NCBI RefSeq assembly: GCF_000024945.1
Contig: NC_013520.1
Location: 954,501-1,018,500, forward strand
Direction: 5' to 3'
Source: Veillonella parvula DSM 2008
Lineage (GTDB): Bacteria > Bacillota > Negativicutes > Veillonellales > Veillonellaceae
Length of the DNA stretch: 64,000 nt
Below, one piece after another: positions 61,603-64,000 of the stretch (positions are counted from its first letter, which is position 1; every line of letters begins with the position of its first letter). The notes under the pieces are model-generated. The model searched no databases. It was not told where the DNA came from and was given only the letters and a program-made list of their open reading frames with translations. The translations under genes and the position numbers were made by a program.

Positions 61603-63647
61603 TGGCAACCATTCACGTATTGGATGAAACGACAATCAATAAGATAGCTGCCGGTGAAGTCGTTGAACGTCCCGCATCAGTTATTAAAGAGCTCATAGAA
61701 AACTCTATTGATGCGTCTGCCACTAATATTGAGGTTGAAATTGGTGAAGGCGGTGTGGCCTATATGCGGATTACTGATAATGGTATCGGTATGACGGAGG
61801 AAGATGCTCGCTTGGCGATTCTACGTCATGCAACCTCTAAAATTCAACAAGTAGAGGACCTCTTTGATATTGCGTCCCTAGGCTTCCGTGGGGAGGCCTT
61901 GGCTAGTATTGCCTCTGTATCTCATTTCTCTTTGATTACTCGTAAAGCAGACTCTGATTTGGGGACTCGTATTACTGTTGATGGCGGCATTTTTACCGAT
62001 TGCATTCCTTATGGTGCGGCACCTGGTACAACTATCGAAATTAAAGATTTATTTTATAATACGCCGGCTCGTCGTAAATTTTTAAAGACGGAGCGTACAG
62101 AAGCCTCTAAAATTCAAGATATTGTAGGGAAATTAGCTCTAAGTAATCCACATATTTCTTTTAAGCTTATCATCGATGATCGGGTAGCTATTATTACACC
62201 AGGAAATGGCGATATTAGTGATACTGTAGCTGCACTATATGGATATAAAACTAAAGATGATATTTTTACTGTTGCCTATGAAAGTGATTCTATCTATATC
62301 GATGGCGTAGTGAGTAAGCCTACACTTCTTAAAAGTACAAGGATATGGCAGACCATTATCGTCAATAATCGAGTGATTTCTGATAAAACCATAATGAAGG
62401 CTATCGATAATGCATACCATGCACTATTACCGAAAAATGGTCATCCTTTGGTGGTACTAAATATTACTGTGCCTGCGAGAATGGTTGATATAAACGTACA
62501 CCCTCGCAAGAGTGAAGTTAAATTCTCAGATGATAAGATTATATTTAAAGCCGTATATCACGGTATCTTAAATGCTTTAAATAATCCACTCCATGAGAGA
62601 TACGAACGAGAGTCATCATCTTATATGACTGGTACAGTTGATAATATATCCGATAAATATGGTAATGATATTGCTAGTAATAGTGATAGTAATATTAAGA
62701 ATTTTAGTTCTAATAGTACATCCTTAGCCGGTAATACTACTTATGATTCTTATCAAACACCTACTGTTGTACACGATTCGATGCAGTCTGCTGAACATAT
62801 AGCAACAGCTATAGATTATGATAAGGTTTTTGGTGGACGCCGTACAAAAGGCTATGAAGTCATGCGCGGTGAAACTTCGCAGTTTGTGGAAAACCTTAAA
62901 ACTAAGGGGTATACACCACCTGCACCTAAGGCTACTTATGAACAATCCTCTTTTGTAGATGAAAGTTTTGAAGCTGTTCCTACTGCATACACTAGTTATA
63001 CTACGGAAGATGTAGAGAAGTTTAAATCCTTGTCTCATGATATTCGTAACGAAGAGGTAGAAGAGCGTACAATTCATAACTCGGGCTTTTTACCAATGGG
63101 GCAAGTTGCATCTTGTTATATATTAGCAAAAAAAGGTGATGATCTATATATCATAGACCAACATGCGGCGCATGAGCGTGTGCGTTATGATAAGTTGTGT
63201 AAGTCTTCTGAATCGATTCCTATGCAATCTATTTTGGTTCCTCAATATAATGAGGCCACAGATGATGAAATGAATTTAGTAGAGGAAGAACGAGAAATAT
63301 TACTTGATCTTGGTTTCGATGTAGAGCTGGGTGGTCCTACTAAGATAAAATTAGTAGGAGCTCCTGTAGATTTGGTAGAGTCAAAAGCTTTTGAAATTCT
63401 CCAATATGTATTCTCTTACTTACATGATCATCAACAGCCTACTAAGGCTCAATTACGACATGAAATGTTAGCCTATGCGTCTTGCAGAGGGGCAATCAAG
63501 GCAGGTCATAATTTAAATATGTATCAAATGACTACTTTAATTGAGGACTTATTTAGTACCGAAAAACCATATGTATGTCCTCATGGTCGTCCTACGATAA
63601 TCAAATTTACACCTGATGAATTAGGTAAATTATTCTTACGGTCTTAA
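61602..63647 (+). CDS. mutL: DNA mismatch repair protein MutL
   Basis: MutL couples mismatch recognition to strand removal. The 681 residues have the N-terminal GHKL ATPase (IAAGEVVERPASVIKELIENSIDA near residue 15-38, DNGIGM near 59, FRGEALASIASV near 97, YNTPARRKFLKTERTE near 150). A long low-complexity linker (about 335-480) and a C-terminal domain follow. The endonuclease motif reads DQHAAHERVRYD from residue 519, with aspartate in place of the usual final glutamate. ACRGAIKAG and CPHGRPT near the end are the other endonuclease motifs, so a nicking MutL is expected, as in species lacking MutH. Confidence 0.96.
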   Translation: MATIHVLDETTINKIAAGEVVERPASVIKELIENSIDASATNIEVEIGEGGVAYMRITDNGIGMTEEDARLAILRHATSKIQQVEDLFDIASLGFRGEALASIASVSHFSLITRKADSDLGTRITVDGGIFTDCIPYGAAPGTTIEIKDLFYNTPARRKFLKTERTEASKIQDIVGKLALSNPHISFKLIIDDRVAIITPGNGDISDTVAALYGYKTKDDIFTVAYESDSIYIDGVVSKPTLLKSTRIWQTIIVNNRVISDKTIMKAIDNAYHALLPKNGHPLVVLNITVPARMVDINVHPRKSEVKFSDDKIIFKAVYHGILNALNNPLHERYERESSSYMTGTVDNISDKYGNDIASNSDSNIKNFSSNSTSLAGNTTYDSYQTPTVVHDSMQSAEHIATAIDYDKVFGGRRTKGYEVMRGETSQFVENLKTKGYTPPAPKATYEQSSFVDESFEAVPTAYTSYTTEDVEKFKSLSHDIRNEEVEERTIHNSGFLPMGQVASCYILAKKGDDLYIIDQHAAHERVRYDKLCKSSESIPMQSILVPQYNEATDDEMNLVEEEREILLDLGFDVELGGPTKIKLVGAPVDLVESKAFEILQYVFSYLHDHQQPTKAQLRHEMLAYASCRGAIKAGHNLNMYQMTTLIEDLFSTEKPYVCPHGRPTIIKFTPDELGKLFLRS

Positions 63648-63648
63648 C

Positions 63649-64000
63649 ATGAATATATTAACTACAGCCCAAAAATCTAATGAGGCCATTCAAGAGGAAG
63701 CCAAAGTGTTGGCTTCCTCTATGCATATGACTTATATAAAAAGAGGAAAATTATCTATACCAGCATTATTTGACGCACATCTATGTGATTACATTGCGGT
63801 TCTTTCTGGTAATGGCTTAACTATTCATTTTCCTGATAATCAGCAACATAGCTTTCATTTATCCATGGCTCAATTACGTATACTACGTTTGCAACGTGGA
63901 GAAGGAGATTATTTAATTAATGCTGTTCAGACAATACTATGTACTAATGAAATAACTGATAAAAAAGAATTTTCGTTTCTTGATTGTACAATTGGTCTTG
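63649..64000 (+). CDS. RsmJ-like class I SAM-dependent methyltransferase (3' end outside window)
   Basis: The frame starts at ATG 63649, one base after the mutL stop, and is open to the window end (117 codons visible). The N-terminal part has the features MNILTTAQKSNEAIQEEA, YIKRGKLSIPALFD and LRILRLQRGEGDYLI. A final LDCTIGL is the start of the SAM-binding motif. This pattern resembles the RsmJ/DUF548 rRNA methyltransferase group often found near mutL in Firmicutes. No good ribosome binding site is visible, so translation is probably coupled to mutL. Confidence 0.75.
   Translation, partial: MNILTTAQKSNEAIQEEAKVLASSMHMTYIKRGKLSIPALFDAHLCDYIAVLSGNGLTIHFPDNQQHSFHLSMAQLRILRLQRGEGDYLINAVQTILCTNEITDKKEFSFLDCTIGL

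Overview
The window is an AT-rich, gene-dense piece of bacterial chromosome that looks like a member of the Negativicutes, most likely Veillonella or a close relative. Firmicute-type genes and signals are present throughout: strong AGGAGG ribosome binding sites, an S-box riboswitch before metK, RemA, YqeK, RqcH, an LCP protein, and a PASTA kinase with its PP2C phosphatase. A phosphoethanolamine-transferase-like enzyme of the type that modifies LPS suggests a diderm envelope. An IspH-ribosomal protein S1 fusion adds to this picture. The genus is inferred from gene content; no 16S rRNA is present. I see no insertion sequence, prophage, CRISPR array or defence island, and no gene-free stretch longer than 300 bases.

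Layout. 1-11021: obg (5' end outside the window), yhbY, proB-proA, an unreported 49-codon membrane ORF, nadD-yqeK-LCP-rsfS, a CvfB-like S1 protein, trkA-trkH and a metallo-hydrolase. 11024-11528: a five-gene tRNA operon (Asp, Phe, Gly, Cys, Leu) with its own promoter and terminator. 11605-13987: a DUF523 gene converging on a minus-strand sulfatase-fold lipid A/phosphoethanolamine transferase. 14157-25212: scpA-scpB-rluB-HI0933-cmk-plsC-ispH/S1, then der-plsY-gpsA, then rsmD-coaD and a coiled-coil protein. 25377-27092: rqcH on the minus strand. 27219-32206: yicC-remA-gmk-rpoZ-coaBC and a SulP transporter. 32214-33591: metK behind a SAM-I riboswitch. 33654-44692: priA-def-fmt-DUF116-rsmB-rlmN-PP2C-PASTA kinase-rsgA-rpe. 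44812-54755: rpsB-tsf-pyrH-frr-small protein-uppS-cdsA-dxr-rseP-ispG-proS. 54872-64000: a PHP phosphoesterase, a P-loop/Asp23-type protein, miaB, an LCMT-type methyltransferase, mutS-mutL, and the start of an RsmJ-like methyltransferase.

How the parts fit. The window is mainly growth machinery. Isoprenoid and undecaprenyl synthesis is covered by IspH, Dxr, IspG and UppS. Phospholipid synthesis is covered by PlsY, PlsC, GpsA and CdsA. Ribosome biogenesis, translation and tRNA maturation are covered by Obg, YhbY, RsfS, Der, RsgA, RsmB, RsmD, RlmN, RluB, MiaB, S1, S2, EF-Ts, RRF, Def, Fmt, ProS and RqcH. Cofactor synthesis is covered by NadD, CoaD, CoaBC and MetK, and DNA maintenance by PriA, ScpAB and MutSL. 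Many genes overlap by 1-20 nt, so operons are tight, and Rho-independent hairpins of graded strength separate or attenuate them.

The least explained items are: the small ORF at 3811-3960; the internal ribosome binding site at the IspH/S1 junction (19472-19492); the structured leader upstream of rpsB; the P-loop/Asp23 two-part protein; and a 92-nt hairpin after miaB. I did not find a convincing new multi-gene system.
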